Assembly: GCA_937922675.1 (NCBI GenBank)
Contig: CALAJN010000005.1
Span: 124,001 to 188,000, forward strand
Source: an uncultured Granulosicoccaceae bacterium
Lineage (GTDB): Bacteria > Pseudomonadota > Gammaproteobacteria > Granulosicoccales > Granulosicoccaceae
Length of the DNA stretch: 64,000 nt
Reading direction: 5' to 3'
In this document: positions 54,019-63,210 of the stretch, one piece after another
Layout of the letters: every line of letters begins with the position of its first letter
Numbering within the stretch: position 1 is the stretch's first letter
Notes under the pieces: model-generated
The model's input: the letters and a program-made list of their open reading frames with translations, nothing else
Told to the model about the DNA's origin: nothing
Databases searched by the model: none
Made by a program: the position numbers and the translations under genes

Positions 54019-56352
54019 ATGATGCAGCGACACGATCACCCACCGTGCACACGCCATCGTCGAATGGCGGCCGTGGCCATAGTGGGGTCACCGTCAGCCT
54101 TGTTGCTGGCCAGCGTGTGCGCTTGCAGTGTGGTGTCGATTGCACACGCAGACCCAGACGGTGCTTCCAGCGATGTGGCGCCGAAGGCCATCGTGACCGT
54201 GCGCCCGAGTGTTGCGCGGCAGTGGACTGATGCAGCCCTGTTTGCTATCCGCCGGGATTTGGCACGCCCGACGGTACACGCACGCAATCTTTATCACTTG
54301 TCTGCGGCCATGTACGACGCGTGGGCGGTGTTCAACGCTCCGTCTCGAACGCTCTTTTTGTCGCCAGCTGCCGATGAACCGGAGTGCCGCCTGACAAGCT
54401 CGCAGCGCGACCGACTGTACACTGCAGCGAACAACAGCCGGTCTCTGGACGCTGATCGCAGACGCGCCATTGGTTACGCTGCCTGGCGCCTGTTGGCCGA
54501 GCGTTATTCCCGCTCCAGTACCGGAGGAGATATCCGTGACGAGCTACAGCGGGTTGCTACAAATCAACGCCTGACAGCTCAGGTAAGGATCAACGATACC
54601 GCTGCTGCGCTCGGGCTGAAGATCGCCGAATGCATTATCAAGCGCGGTCTTGAAGACGGCTCGAATGAGCGAGAGGACTACGCCAACCGCGCCTACCAGC
54701 CTGCCAACCCGCCTATGGACCCGTCAAGCTCCGGGGTCGGAGAGCTGACCGATCCGGACCGATGGCAGCCCTTGAAGCTGACCCGGTTCATCGATCAGTC
54801 TGGCAACGCCGCCGATGCCGCCCATTTTATTGGGGCCGAGTGGGGTGGACTTGCGCCTTTCGCGATGACGCCGAATGATGCTTCAGTGATCACCTGCCAT
54901 GACCGGGAGCATCAGGTGTGGCTCGATCCGGGCCCACCACCGCTCTCGACTGGTGACGATGCCGCAGAGTACCGCGATAATTTTGTGTTGACGGCCCTGT
55001 GGTCTGCGCATCTGGACCCTCGCGACGGCGTCATGATCGACATCTCGCCTGCCGTGGCGGGCAACGCCTTGCCCATGAAAGACAGACTGACAACCAAGCG
55101 GGAGCAGCTCGATGCCTATGACGCACTTGAGGGCGGCATGGAGAGCCTGGGCCACGCCATAGACCCTGCGACGGGCCAGCCATATGCTGCCAATCGGGTA
55201 CTGCGTGGCGACTACACACGCGTGGTGGCCGAGTTCTGGGCGGATGGCCCCGATAGCGAAACCCCTCCCGGCCACTGGTTTCGAATCTATAACGATCATG
55301 TGGCCGACCACACCGCATCCACTGTCGGTTGGACCACGCTCGAACGTGCTCTGGGCGCTCCTCTCACCGCTCTCGATTTTGACATACTTGCCTATCTCGC
55401 ACTCGGCGGCGCGATGCATGACTCGGCCATAGCGGCGTGGAGTGTCAAGGGCGCCTACGACTACGTACGTCCCGTAACGGCGGTGCGTTTCATGGCAAGC
55501 CAGGGTCAGTCCAGTGACCCATCAGCCGACAACTACTCGCCCCTCGGACTACCGCTGGTCCCCAATGTGATCGGTGTCGTTGAACCGGGCGATCGGCTCG
55601 CCCGCGGCAAGCCTGAAAACATCGGTCAAGCTGCCTTGTATGCCTGGCGCGGTCCGAATGCCATCTCTGACCCTGCTACCGATACTGCAGGCGTGGGCTG
55701 GATACTCGCCAAAGACTGGTGGCCCTACCAGCGACCCGACTTTGTGACCCCGGCTTTTGCAGGGTATGTGTCTGGGCACTCCACATTTTCGCGTGCGGCT
55801 GCCGAGGTGCTCGAGCGGCTGACGGCCGACGCCTTCTTCCCCGGGGGTATAGCCGAGTTTACAGCGCCAGCAAACGAGTTCCTGGTGTTCGAACGTGGCC
55901 CCAGCAAGGATGTGGTGTTGCAGTGGGCAACGTATCGGGATGCTGCCGATCAAACCAGTTTGTCGCGAAACTGGGGCGGCATCCACCCGCCCGCAGACGA
56001 TCTGCCGGGACGCCGCATGGGTGCCACCCTTGGTGAAAGCGCCTGGGCTCACGCGCTTGCGTCATTTACAGGTGACAAAGCACTTGCTGAGGCGCTTGCG
56101 AATGCGACCACAAATGCCTCGCGGTCCGTGCCTTCCGAGCAAACTGCCATGCCAGCCAGCATCGCGCCTGAGCGCCCGACTGTCATGACCCACGACCACA
56201 CGCCAGGCAATCACGCGTCCAGGGGAGCTGAACCCGCAGTGACACAAGATGCTCAAGACGCTGGTCCGGAACACACTTTAACGGCGCAGCCTTCCCTCAT
56301 GGCGCGCACCGCACGAGCCGGTTGTGCCAGTACCAGCGACTCACGCGCTTGA
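54019..56352 (+). CDS. Exported vanadium-dependent haloperoxidase-like protein
   Basis: 777 residues from ATG 54019; the frame opens at GTG 53920, and ATGs 54007, 54022 and 54064 are alternatives. A basic n-region (TRHRR), hydrophobic core and Ala-rich end (SIAHA) predict export. The vanadate-binding set of the PAP2/haloperoxidase superfamily is complete: KGAYDYVRP (K477, R484), YVSGHSTFSRAA (S585-H587) and SRNWGGIHPPADD (R650, H656). Could be a haloperoxidase or a phosphatase-like relative; halide specificity cannot be read here. Residues after about 690 are a low-complexity Ala/Thr/Pro/Ser tail. Followed by two paralogous lipoproteins. Confidence 0.83.
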   Translation: MMQRHDHPPCTRHRRMAAVAIVGSPSALLLASVCACSVVSIAHADPDGASSDVAPKAIVTVRPSVARQWTDAALFAIRRDLARPTVHARNLYHLSAAMYDAWAVFNAPSRTLFLSPAADEPECRLTSSQRDRLYTAANNSRSLDADRRRAIGYAAWRLLAERYSRSSTGGDIRDELQRVATNQRLTAQVRINDTAAALGLKIAECIIKRGLEDGSNEREDYANRAYQPANPPMDPSSSGVGELTDPDRWQPLKLTRFIDQSGNAADAAHFIGAEWGGLAPFAMTPNDASVITCHDREHQVWLDPGPPPLSTGDDAAEYRDNFVLTALWSAHLDPRDGVMIDISPAVAGNALPMKDRLTTKREQLDAYDALEGGMESLGHAIDPATGQPYAANRVLRGDYTRVVAEFWADGPDSETPPGHWFRIYNDHVADHTASTVGWTTLERALGAPLTALDFDILAYLALGGAMHDSAIAAWSVKGAYDYVRPVTAVRFMASQGQSSDPSADNYSPLGLPLVPNVIGVVEPGDRLARGKPENIGQAALYAWRGPNAISDPATDTAGVGWILAKDWWPYQRPDFVTPAFAGYVSGHSTFSRAAAEVLERLTADAFFPGGIAEFTAPANEFLVFERGPSKDVVLQWATYRDAADQTSLSRNWGGIHPPADDLPGRRMGATLGESAWAHALASFTGDKALAEALANATTNASRSVPSEQTAMPASIAPERPTVMTHDHTPGNHASRGAEPAVTQDAQDAGPEHTLTAQPSLMARTARAGCASTSDSRA

Positions 56353-56527
56353 CTGGAGGCTTCATGGCTACTGCTGGTGCTGCTGGGTTCAAGACGTGGT
56401 CGACGTTTGTACACCGACCCATGTTTACCGATCAAGGGCTGGCTACGACGTATGTGTAAAGCGTGATGTAGTGCCAAAAGCAAAACAGCCGACGTCCGTA
56501 GACTCGGTCGACAGAGAGGAACCTGTT

Positions 56528-57577
56528 GTGAGACAAGCGAAGATGCGCCCGATTTATCGAGCACGTTACAAAGGAACTGCAGTTGCTGCTCTGACGCTGT
56601 TCGTCTTGTCTGCATGTTCAACGTCCTCGGGCCCGGTGAATCCGATAGACACAGAACCGACCGACGCAGCGGCCCAGAGGTCAACAACAGCGACAGACAT
56701 GGATGATCTGATCGCTCGCAGTCTCATCTCGGCGACCGCACAGATCAATGATTTGCCGCCGTGGTCCACGACGGTTCAGATCAACGTTCCCACCTCTTCA
56801 TTCGGCAACGCACTTTTCAACGCACTCGAAGAGGCAGGCTATGGCGTGCAACGGGTGCCTGATGATCAAGGTACAAACTACATCTCTTATCGCTCTTCTA
56901 TCGAACAGTCAGAATCCGGCCGTGTACACACGTACGGTATGTGGGTCGGGGGGCGAATTGCACTGGAGCGACAATTCAGGGAAACGGGTGGAACGTTGCT
57001 ACCTGATTCACCTCTGGTCCTCGTTGGCGTACGGCCAAAAACGATAAACATCGATGATCGAGGGTTCGCCTCACAGACACGCGCCGGCATAGAGTTTCCA
57101 AGTGGTGTTGAGTTCCGTGACGAAGCCTACGAACTCATTCAGTCTCGCGAGCTGGGTAGCATCACAACCGGTAAAGGCAACGGCTCCCTGTCAGCCGCCA
57201 GACGTATTTCCGAAATTCAGGTAGAAGAAATCCTTGCGCCCTATCGTCCAAAGCGACAAGCCACATTGAGTTTTCCATCGGCCGCCAACAACGTTCTGGG
57301 CGACCCGAACAAGCAGGCCATCGTTGCCATCTCCGACGCCTACAGGCCATCGACCGATATCTTTCTGGTTTCGGGATGTCGCCCGGCAACGTTCTCATCG
57401 CCGGCGGAGCCAGAAGCAGATTCCATTGCGCGCACACAGCGTGTACGAGCAGAGCTGCTCAACCGCGGCTACGCCAGTGGCGTCATTCTAGAGGAGAACT
57501 GCGAGCCAGGCCGTTACAACGAAAAACTGCCGCGAAGAGCCGTGGTGTTAACGCTGGAGCGTTTGCGCGACACCTGA
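56528..57577 (+). CDS. Predicted lipoprotein A of a tandem paralogous pair, divergent OmpA-like C-terminus
   Basis: 349 residues from GTG 56528, with AGAGG about 9 bases upstream; ATG 56543 is possible and the frame opens earlier at 56324. Signal with lipobox VLSACS. N-domain contains the STTVQINVPTSSFGNALFNA block, then GYGVQRVPDDQGTNYISYRS. The C-domain (from about residue 245) runs from FPSAANNVLGDPNKQAIVAI through FLVSGC to an alpha-helix ARTQRVRAELLNRGYAS and PRRAVVLTLER. This layout recalls OmpA C-terminal domains but without the canonical NxxLSxxRA. Two Cys (SGC, ENC) are shared with the next gene. Function is unknown. Confidence 0.75.
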   Translation: MRQAKMRPIYRARYKGTAVAALTLFVLSACSTSSGPVNPIDTEPTDAAAQRSTTATDMDDLIARSLISATAQINDLPPWSTTVQINVPTSSFGNALFNALEEAGYGVQRVPDDQGTNYISYRSSIEQSESGRVHTYGMWVGGRIALERQFRETGGTLLPDSPLVLVGVRPKTINIDDRGFASQTRAGIEFPSGVEFRDEAYELIQSRELGSITTGKGNGSLSAARRISEIQVEEILAPYRPKRQATLSFPSAANNVLGDPNKQAIVAISDAYRPSTDIFLVSGCRPATFSSPAEPEADSIARTQRVRAELLNRGYASGVILEENCEPGRYNEKLPRRAVVLTLERLRDT

Positions 57578-57618
57578 CCCTGAAATCAGCAAAACAGATT
57601 CATAAAAAGAGTTAGAAC

Positions 57619-58668
57619 ATGAAGACGCAACCCTTGTACGGCATCGCAGTGCTAGCGCTCGGCCTTCTGGTAGGCGCTTGCAGCTCCACTGGTGACAATG
57701 CCGAAATCCCTGGCCTGCTGGACTCGCGCGATGAAGCGGCCATTGCCGAAAACCTGGTGCTTACCATCGCTCAAGTGCCTTCACTGAGTCCCCTGATCAA
57801 TACCGTGCAGATGTCACCGCCGGTTACCAGCTTCGGCAAGCGCGTTGCCAGTCTGCTCGCCGATAACGGGTATGGCATCCAGACAGTTGATGGCGATACC
57901 GGAGAATTTTTTGTGCGCTATCGAGAAGAGGAAATCCGCAGCGAGCTGGGTCTCGAGACCAGCTTTGTTGTAGCCATAGGAGACGTTTCAGTGGCGCGTA
58001 GCTTTGACCTGAGCGAGAGTAATAACCCTGTCCCCATATCTCCACTCTTTGTAGCTGGCGCGCCGGAGTTCGATATCGTATTGAATGATGAGGTATTTGA
58101 AAACGTCTCGAGCGAAGTGTCCTACGCACTTTTTGACGACGTATCAAGCCCGCAGGTGTTTGACTTTGACACCCAAACGACCCAGGCCATCACCAGCGAT
58201 GACGACGTCATCACTATCACAGGCGTCGCAAACAACAATGCAACTCCGGCAGGCACTCAAGCACTGTCTCCGGAGAGCATTATCAGACGAAACGTCTACG
58301 ACATCGTTGAGAGCAACTTCGCCGATATCTTTGTTGACTACGATGATGTCAAGTCAGAGGTACTTGTTTTTGGAAATGACTCGATGCGACTTGGCGACAA
58401 CAACAAGCGCATCGTTCAACAGTACGTAGAGCTGTTCAATCCCGAGACAGACCTTGTGTCTATCATCGGCTGCAGTCATGGCAACACAGCAGTGCGCAAC
58501 GGTAACGCTGTTCTGGCTGTAGGGCGCGCAAACCGCGTCAAGGAAGCTTTTCTGTTCGCAGGCCTCGATGACGAAAAAGTGCTGGAAGAGGGCTGCTGGG
58601 CAGGGGAATACCATGAGCGAATGCCACGCCGTGGGGTGCTCCTGACGTTGAAGCGCCGCGCTGGTTGA
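57619..58668 (+). CDS. Predicted lipoprotein B of the tandem pair, divergent OmpA-like C-terminus
   Basis: 349 residues, exactly the length of lipoprotein A. Lipobox LLVGAC. Shares the N-domain NTVQMSPPVTSFGKRVASLL and GYGIQTVDGDTG, and the C-domain DNNKRIVQQYVELFNPETDL, VSIIGC, VGRANRVKEAFLFAGL, EEGC and MPRRGVLLTLKRR. It has an acidic, Asp/Val-rich central part of about 60 residues (VFDFDTQTTQAITSDDDV) that A lacks in the same form. Begins 41 bases after A with a fair ribosome site, so cotranscribed. The two conserved Cys could form a disulfide in the periplasm. Function is unknown. Confidence 0.78.
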   Translation: MKTQPLYGIAVLALGLLVGACSSTGDNAEIPGLLDSRDEAAIAENLVLTIAQVPSLSPLINTVQMSPPVTSFGKRVASLLADNGYGIQTVDGDTGEFFVRYREEEIRSELGLETSFVVAIGDVSVARSFDLSESNNPVPISPLFVAGAPEFDIVLNDEVFENVSSEVSYALFDDVSSPQVFDFDTQTTQAITSDDDVITITGVANNNATPAGTQALSPESIIRRNVYDIVESNFADIFVDYDDVKSEVLVFGNDSMRLGDNNKRIVQQYVELFNPETDLVSIIGCSHGNTAVRNGNAVLAVGRANRVKEAFLFAGLDDEKVLEEGCWAGEYHERMPRRGVLLTLKRRAG

Positions 58669-58784
58669 TACCTGTCGCCAATGGTGAGCCACTGGCGAGC
58701 CAATGGCCAGCTTGTGGGGCTTGACAGCGGCTTGGGCGGGTATTGCTGCCCGCTCAAACCGCATCCGTTAGCTAGTCTTGTGGT

Positions 58785-59594
58785 ATGCGCAACGACCCGC
58801 CACGACCACCCCCCTTCCCTGACCAAAGGCCGCCAGGCACCCCTTTTGGCAGGAGGCTCCCTCCGCTGTATTTGCCAATAGGTCTGCGCTTGCTCGCAAG
58901 ACCCGGTATTCGCCGTTTTGTGTTGGTGCCGCTGCTGATCAACATGGCGATCTTTGGCGTTCTCGGTTGGTGGGTTACAACATCGGTCAGTGGATGGCTG
59001 GCACCCGCTGTTGGCGATACGGATGCCGGCTGGCTCATGACTACGTTTGCCCGCCTTCGTGAACTGGCGGCGCTCGCCGCAACAGTTGTGCTGTGGCTAT
59101 CGTTGGCCTGGTTCTACACGCTCATAGCCAACATCGTCGCTGCTCCGTTCAACGGGCTGTTGTCCGAGCGGGTTGAGGCCCATTTGACCGGGCGAGAGAT
59201 TCCGCCTGGCGGGGACTTCCTCGCCCTCTACCTGGAAGTCCCCCGGGCCCTGGCTTCCGAGGCTGCCAAGCTGTGGTACCTCTTCTCGCGCTTTGTTCCT
59301 CTGTTTCTGATCGGTTTCATACCGGGGCTGAACCTCATCGCTCCTCTGCTGCTGTTTGTGTTCGGGGCCTGGGTATTCGCTCTTGAGTACCTTGAATACC
59401 CGATGGGCAACCGCGGGATGCGTTTTCGGGATGTCCGCAGGAGTGCCGCTCGGCATCGCACCACATCCTTGAGTTTTGGGGCAGTGGTTGCGATGGCAAG
59501 CTCGATCCCGATCATCAATCTGATTGTCATGCCGGCCGCGGTTGCAGGCGCTACGGCCCTGTGGCTTGATCGCTGGGAGCACAAGAGCGCCTGA
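58785..59594 (+). CDS. CysZ/EI24-like inner membrane protein
   Basis: 269 residues. A Pro-rich cytoplasmic N-terminus is followed by about four to six hydrophobic segments (FVLVPLLINMAIFGVLGWWV, LAALAATVVLWLSLAWFYT, FVPLFLIGFIPGLNLIAPLL). The family block LIANIVAAPFNGLLSERVE and the segment LEYLEYPMGNRGMRFRDVRR are typical of EI24/CysZ proteins. E. coli CysZ imports sulfate, but no sulfur-assimilation gene is nearby, so that role is not assured. Starts 116 bases after lipoprotein B; 59595-59637 leads to the M23 gene. Confidence 0.86.
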   Translation: MRNDPPRPPPFPDQRPPGTPFGRRLPPLYLPIGLRLLARPGIRRFVLVPLLINMAIFGVLGWWVTTSVSGWLAPAVGDTDAGWLMTTFARLRELAALAATVVLWLSLAWFYTLIANIVAAPFNGLLSERVEAHLTGREIPPGGDFLALYLEVPRALASEAAKLWYLFSRFVPLFLIGFIPGLNLIAPLLLFVFGAWVFALEYLEYPMGNRGMRFRDVRRSAARHRTTSLSFGAVVAMASSIPIINLIVMPAAVAGATALWLDRWEHKSA

Positions 59595-59637
59595 GCAGGT
59601 AGGATCTTGAGATTCCACACTCTTTCGACGTCGATCA

Positions 59638-60564
59638 GTGCATACGCGACTCTCTCGTTTTTCGCTTGTACCGCTGTTACCACGTGCCTGGATTTTGCTC
59701 GCCGCACTGTTGTGCGCCCCACCAGTCCATGCCAATACCCACACAACGCTTCAGCGTTTCGGGCCACTGAAGCATGCGCCGATACCAGGTGGAATTGCGC
59801 TGATCCTGCTGGAACAGCCGGTTTCATCAGTGAGGTCCATCGCACTCGAGGGTCAGCGCATCGCGTTCTCCGGCAGTCGCGATAGCGATCAACCTGGTCG
59901 ACGGCTACCCAGCAACGATGGCAAGGCTGTCGCCATGGTCGGTATCGCCTTGTCCACCGAGCCTGGCAGCCACTCAATCGATGTCCTGAGCACTGATGGT
60001 CAGTCTCGAGCCTATGCCTTCAACGTCGATGCGCATGCCTACGAGGAGCAGCGCATCGTCATCAAGGATGACAACAAGGTCAATCCTGCACCACTGGACC
60101 TGGAGCGCATCAAACGAGACAACGCCCGCCTTGCAACAGTCAAGAGCACGCACAGCGAGCGCTTGCTCACAAGCGATGACTTTCTGCTGCCAGTTGATGG
60201 CATTCTCACCAGTCCGTTCGGACTGAGGCGTTTTTTCAATGATCAAGCCCGTCGTCCACATGGAGGGATAGACATCGCTGCTGACACCGGCACACCAGTA
60301 GCGGCACCAGCTCGTGGCATCGTCATTGACACGGGAGAGTACTTTTTCAACGGCAATAGCGTCTTCATCGAGCATGGCCTGGGTTTGCAGACCTTCTATG
60401 CACACCTGTCGCGCATCAGCGTCCAACAAGGGCAGATCGTTGAGGCAGGCGAGATCATTGGAGAGGTGGGAGCCACCGGGCGGGTCACCGGCCCACACCT
60501 TCACTGGTCAGTGGGACTCAATGGAACCTGGATCGATCCCAATTTGCTGTTGCGCAGCGAGTAG
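59638..60564 (+). CDS. M23 (LytM) family metallopeptidase, exported
   Basis: 308 residues from GTG 59638; no ATG fits the signal peptide (residues 1-33, WILLAALLCAPPVHA). The C-terminal half is a LytM domain: SPFGLRRFF, zinc ligands in RRPHGGIDIAADTG, GNSVFIEHGLGLQTFYAHLS and GPHLHWSVG. N-terminal region 35-170 is a beta-rich domain as in some periplasmic endopeptidases. Expected to cleave peptidoglycan cross-links. Ends 18 bases from the convergent lipoprotein gene. Confidence 0.92.
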   Translation: MHTRLSRFSLVPLLPRAWILLAALLCAPPVHANTHTTLQRFGPLKHAPIPGGIALILLEQPVSSVRSIALEGQRIAFSGSRDSDQPGRRLPSNDGKAVAMVGIALSTEPGSHSIDVLSTDGQSRAYAFNVDAHAYEEQRIVIKDDNKVNPAPLDLERIKRDNARLATVKSTHSERLLTSDDFLLPVDGILTSPFGLRRFFNDQARRPHGGIDIAADTGTPVAAPARGIVIDTGEYFFNGNSVFIEHGLGLQTFYAHLSRISVQQGQIVEAGEIIGEVGATGRVTGPHLHWSVGLNGTWIDPNLLLRSE

Positions 60565-60582
60565 CCCGATACTGGACCCGGT

Positions 60583-61653
60583 CTACAGACACAGACCGAA
60601 CCGAAACTCCTCTTCGCCCAGACATTCAGCAGGTGCAATCCACTCTCGCTCGATCACTGTCTCGTTGCCGTCACTGTCGGTCAACTGATAGATCAACGTA
60701 GCGTCTTGCGAACGTGAAAGCACACGCAACGCACTTCCGTCGCCACTCGTCATCAAAAGCACCCCCTCGGCCCAGGCATCACCTCGATGCGACAAAACAC
60801 CGCTCTCATCGCCATTGGCATAGACCACGGCCGGGTCAATGCGGATCTGCCCGACAAACGGCCCCTCAGCCAGCGCCCCCAAGGCCAGATCAATGTCGGC
60901 TGCACCAGATTCTGAAAACTGGTGCACCACCCCATCCGGCGCACCGTCTTGCAATATGGAGTGGCTAAAGCTCTGTTCATAGACAACATTACTGGCCGAT
61001 TCAGTGTTGCCGAGGTAGCTACGCGTGTAGTCGCTCACCTCAGCAGAGTAGAGGTAGCGTTCGCTGGTCCCTGAAACGGTGACGCGCTTGCTGATGGATC
61101 CGGTCACGGCAACGGACTCATCATCATGGGTAAAGGCTGTGTCGGATAACCCGTAGACGGTGACCCACTGTGCTGCGCTACGACTGGCAGGCGATGAACG
61201 CTCCCACTCGTAGCTGAGCGCTCCATCGAGTTGCCCCAGATCGACGTTGCAGGACTCAAAGGAGATCGAGCTGCGCACGATCAATATCGGTTCACGAGCG
61301 TTGTCAAACACCGGCGCTGCGCTGACCAGACGACTGGCTGTGCCACCACCAGGGCAGTCAATAACGCGTGTTCCGGTTTCGGTCTCGAACAAGGGCCCAA
61401 ATCCGTTGACAACAATATCGTCAACCGCGGTCAAAAGCGTATTCACCCCGTCAAGTCTCAACATGGCCAAAGCGGACGACAGCCGAGTTTCGTAGTTGAG
61501 GGCACTTATCGATAGCGAGTCATCGCCGAAGACAGGCTCTTGCTCCGTGCCAGGACCTGCATCCACCGACATGGAGCCATCATTGTCGGAACAGGCTCCC
61601 AACAGCAGAAGTGTCGCGCACAGCGTGATGGATATTTTCAGGCGCATTTGCAT
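60583..61653 (-). CDS. Predicted lipoprotein, unknown function
   Basis: 356 residues. Lipobox LLLGAC. Mature chain is acidic and rich in Ser, Gly and Val. I see alternating beta-like segments (SISKRVTVSGTSERYLYSAE, NVVYEQSFSHSIL) and three further Cys: a pair at CPGG and SFESC, and two near the end (AECLG, GLCL). No domain recognised. It is 58 bases downstream of der on the same strand; two small palindromes lie in that gap. Its ATG 61653 is followed by a normal n-region (MQMRLKIS). Confidence 0.72.
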   Translation of the reverse strand: MQMRLKISITLCATLLLLGACSDNDGSMSVDAGPGTEQEPVFGDDSLSISALNYETRLSSALAMLRLDGVNTLLTAVDDIVVNGFGPLFETETGTRVIDCPGGGTASRLVSAAPVFDNAREPILIVRSSISFESCNVDLGQLDGALSYEWERSSPASRSAAQWVTVYGLSDTAFTHDDESVAVTGSISKRVTVSGTSERYLYSAEVSDYTRSYLGNTESASNVVYEQSFSHSILQDGAPDGVVHQFSESGAADIDLALGALAEGPFVGQIRIDPAVVYANGDESGVLSHRGDAWAEGVLLMTSGDGSALRVLSRSQDATLIYQLTDSDGNETVIEREWIAPAECLGEEEFRFGLCL

Positions 61654-61683
61654 AGTGAGACTGCCCTTTGGTAGCGCCTACAC

Positions 61684-61708
61684 GCCACATGTGTGGCTGT
61701 TGGCAACA
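61684..61708 (-). promoter_or_regulatory. Two adjacent short palindromes between der and the lipoprotein gene
   Basis: GCCACATGTGTGGC (61684-61697) is a perfect 14-base palindrome, and TGTTGGCAACA (61698-61708) is palindromic apart from its centre. They sit just after the der stop and about 30-55 bases before ATG 61653. They could be an operator pair for the lipoprotein, or a hairpin downstream of der without T tract. Confidence 0.35.
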
Positions 61709-61711
61709 ATG

Positions 61712-63163
61712 TTACCGCTGCTTTTTACTGCCCATCTTGCCAGAGCGCGGCGAAAATGGATTATCACCCTGACGAAACTCGATTCTGAGTGGCGTGCCAA
61801 ACAGTTTGAGTTGTTTGAGGAACCAGTTTGACAAGTAACGCTTGTAGCTCTGCGATACCTTGTCCGCCTGGCGCCCATGCACCACGATGATCGGTGGGTT
61901 GACCCCGCCCTGATGCGCATAGCGGAGCTTGATCCTGCGTCCGGCGATCATCGGCGGTTGATGCTGGGTCACAGCGAGCTCAAGCAGGCGCGTCAGTTGT
62001 GGTGTGGACATGTTCACAAAGGCTGATCGGTGTGCCTTGTCGATAGACTTGAACAGATCAGCAACACCAGAGCCCTTCAAGGCACTGATGAAGTGTATCC
62101 GCGTGAACTTCAAGAACTCGACGCGTCGTTCAAGCACACTCTTGACGTTGTCACGTTGCTCACTATTCAAGGCGTCCCACTTGTTGACTGCTACTACCAA
62201 CGCACGGCCCTTGTCGATTACATGTGACAGCAGATGCAGGTCTTGCTCGGTCAGGCCCTCGGAGGCATCGACGAGCATCACACACACGTTGGCCTCTTCA
62301 ATTGCCTTGAGCGTCTTGATGATGCTGAAGGTCTCCACCTTCTCGGTGACCTTGCCGCGGCGTCGAATTCCCGCTGTGTCCACAAGCGTGTAATGACGAC
62401 CGTTGCGTTCAAAAGGGATTGCCACGGTGTCGCGTGTAGTGCCTGGCTTGTCATAGGCGATGACACGCTCACTGCCGAGCAAACGATTGACAAGCGTTGA
62501 CTTGCCCACGTTCGGCCGCCCGATAAAGCCGATGCGGATATCGTCATCATGCGGGCTTGTTTGCTCTGGGGCTGCATCAATTACTGACCCGTTACCGGCT
62601 TCGCTCAATGGCTCGCTCTTGCGTGAGCGTCGTCGTTTTGAACGTGTCTCGGGCTGACGCAGTGCAGGATCTATGTCAAGGAGATCCGCAGCCGCCTCGA
62701 TCATGCTGTGGACACCGCGATTGTGCGATGCCGCGGTTTGTACCAGATGCTCGAACCCGAGCTCATGAAACTCAAGCGAAGCGCGGTCTTCACCTATACC
62801 GTCAATCTTGTTTACGCACAGCAGTACGCGCTTTTCACCGCGACGCAAGCGTTCCGCTATCTCGACATCGGTGGAAATCAGACCCTCACGCCCATCGACG
62901 ATAAACACCACCAGGTCCGCCTCATCAATGGCGGCATGGGTCTGGCTCGCCATCGCTGCATCAAGTGACTCAGGCTCACCGGACAAACCGCCTGTGTCGA
63001 CCACGATATAGGGCCAGCCGCCCACCTTGCCCGTTCCGTATTGGCGGTCACGTGTCAGGCCCGGGTAGTCTGCCACCAGCGCATCCTGGCTGCGCGTCAG
63101 TCGGTTGAACAGTGTTGACTTGCCGACATTGGGTCGACCGACAAGGGCAATGGTTGTTATCAC
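61712..63163 (-). CDS. der: GTPase Der (EngA)
   Basis: 483 residues. Essential GTPase for 50S ribosome assembly, with two consecutive G domains. G1 motifs GRPNVGKSTLFNRL (residue 9) and GRPNVGKSTLVNRLL (about 215), DTGG and DTAG G3 motifs, VNKID and VNKWD G4 motifs. A basic/acidic linker (RSKRRRSRKSEPL) separates the domains. The C-terminal KH-like domain (PPMIAGRRIKLRYAHQGGV and SNWFLKQLKLFG) is present. Gene order bamB-der is common in gammaproteobacteria. 48 bases separate it from bamB. Confidence 0.97.
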   Translation of the reverse strand: MITTIALVGRPNVGKSTLFNRLTRSQDALVADYPGLTRDRQYGTGKVGGWPYIVVDTGGLSGEPESLDAAMASQTHAAIDEADLVVFIVDGREGLISTDVEIAERLRRGEKRVLLCVNKIDGIGEDRASLEFHELGFEHLVQTAASHNRGVHSMIEAAADLLDIDPALRQPETRSKRRRSRKSEPLSEAGNGSVIDAAPEQTSPHDDDIRIGFIGRPNVGKSTLVNRLLGSERVIAYDKPGTTRDTVAIPFERNGRHYTLVDTAGIRRRGKVTEKVETFSIIKTLKAIEEANVCVMLVDASEGLTEQDLHLLSHVIDKGRALVVAVNKWDALNSEQRDNVKSVLERRVEFLKFTRIHFISALKGSGVADLFKSIDKAHRSAFVNMSTPQLTRLLELAVTQHQPPMIAGRRIKLRYAHQGGVNPPIIVVHGRQADKVSQSYKRYLSNWFLKQLKLFGTPLRIEFRQGDNPFSPRSGKMGSKKQR

Positions 63164-63210
63164 GTCATAGCTCAGGGGCTAACGGGTTGATCGACAGATG
63201 AGCCGACCCA

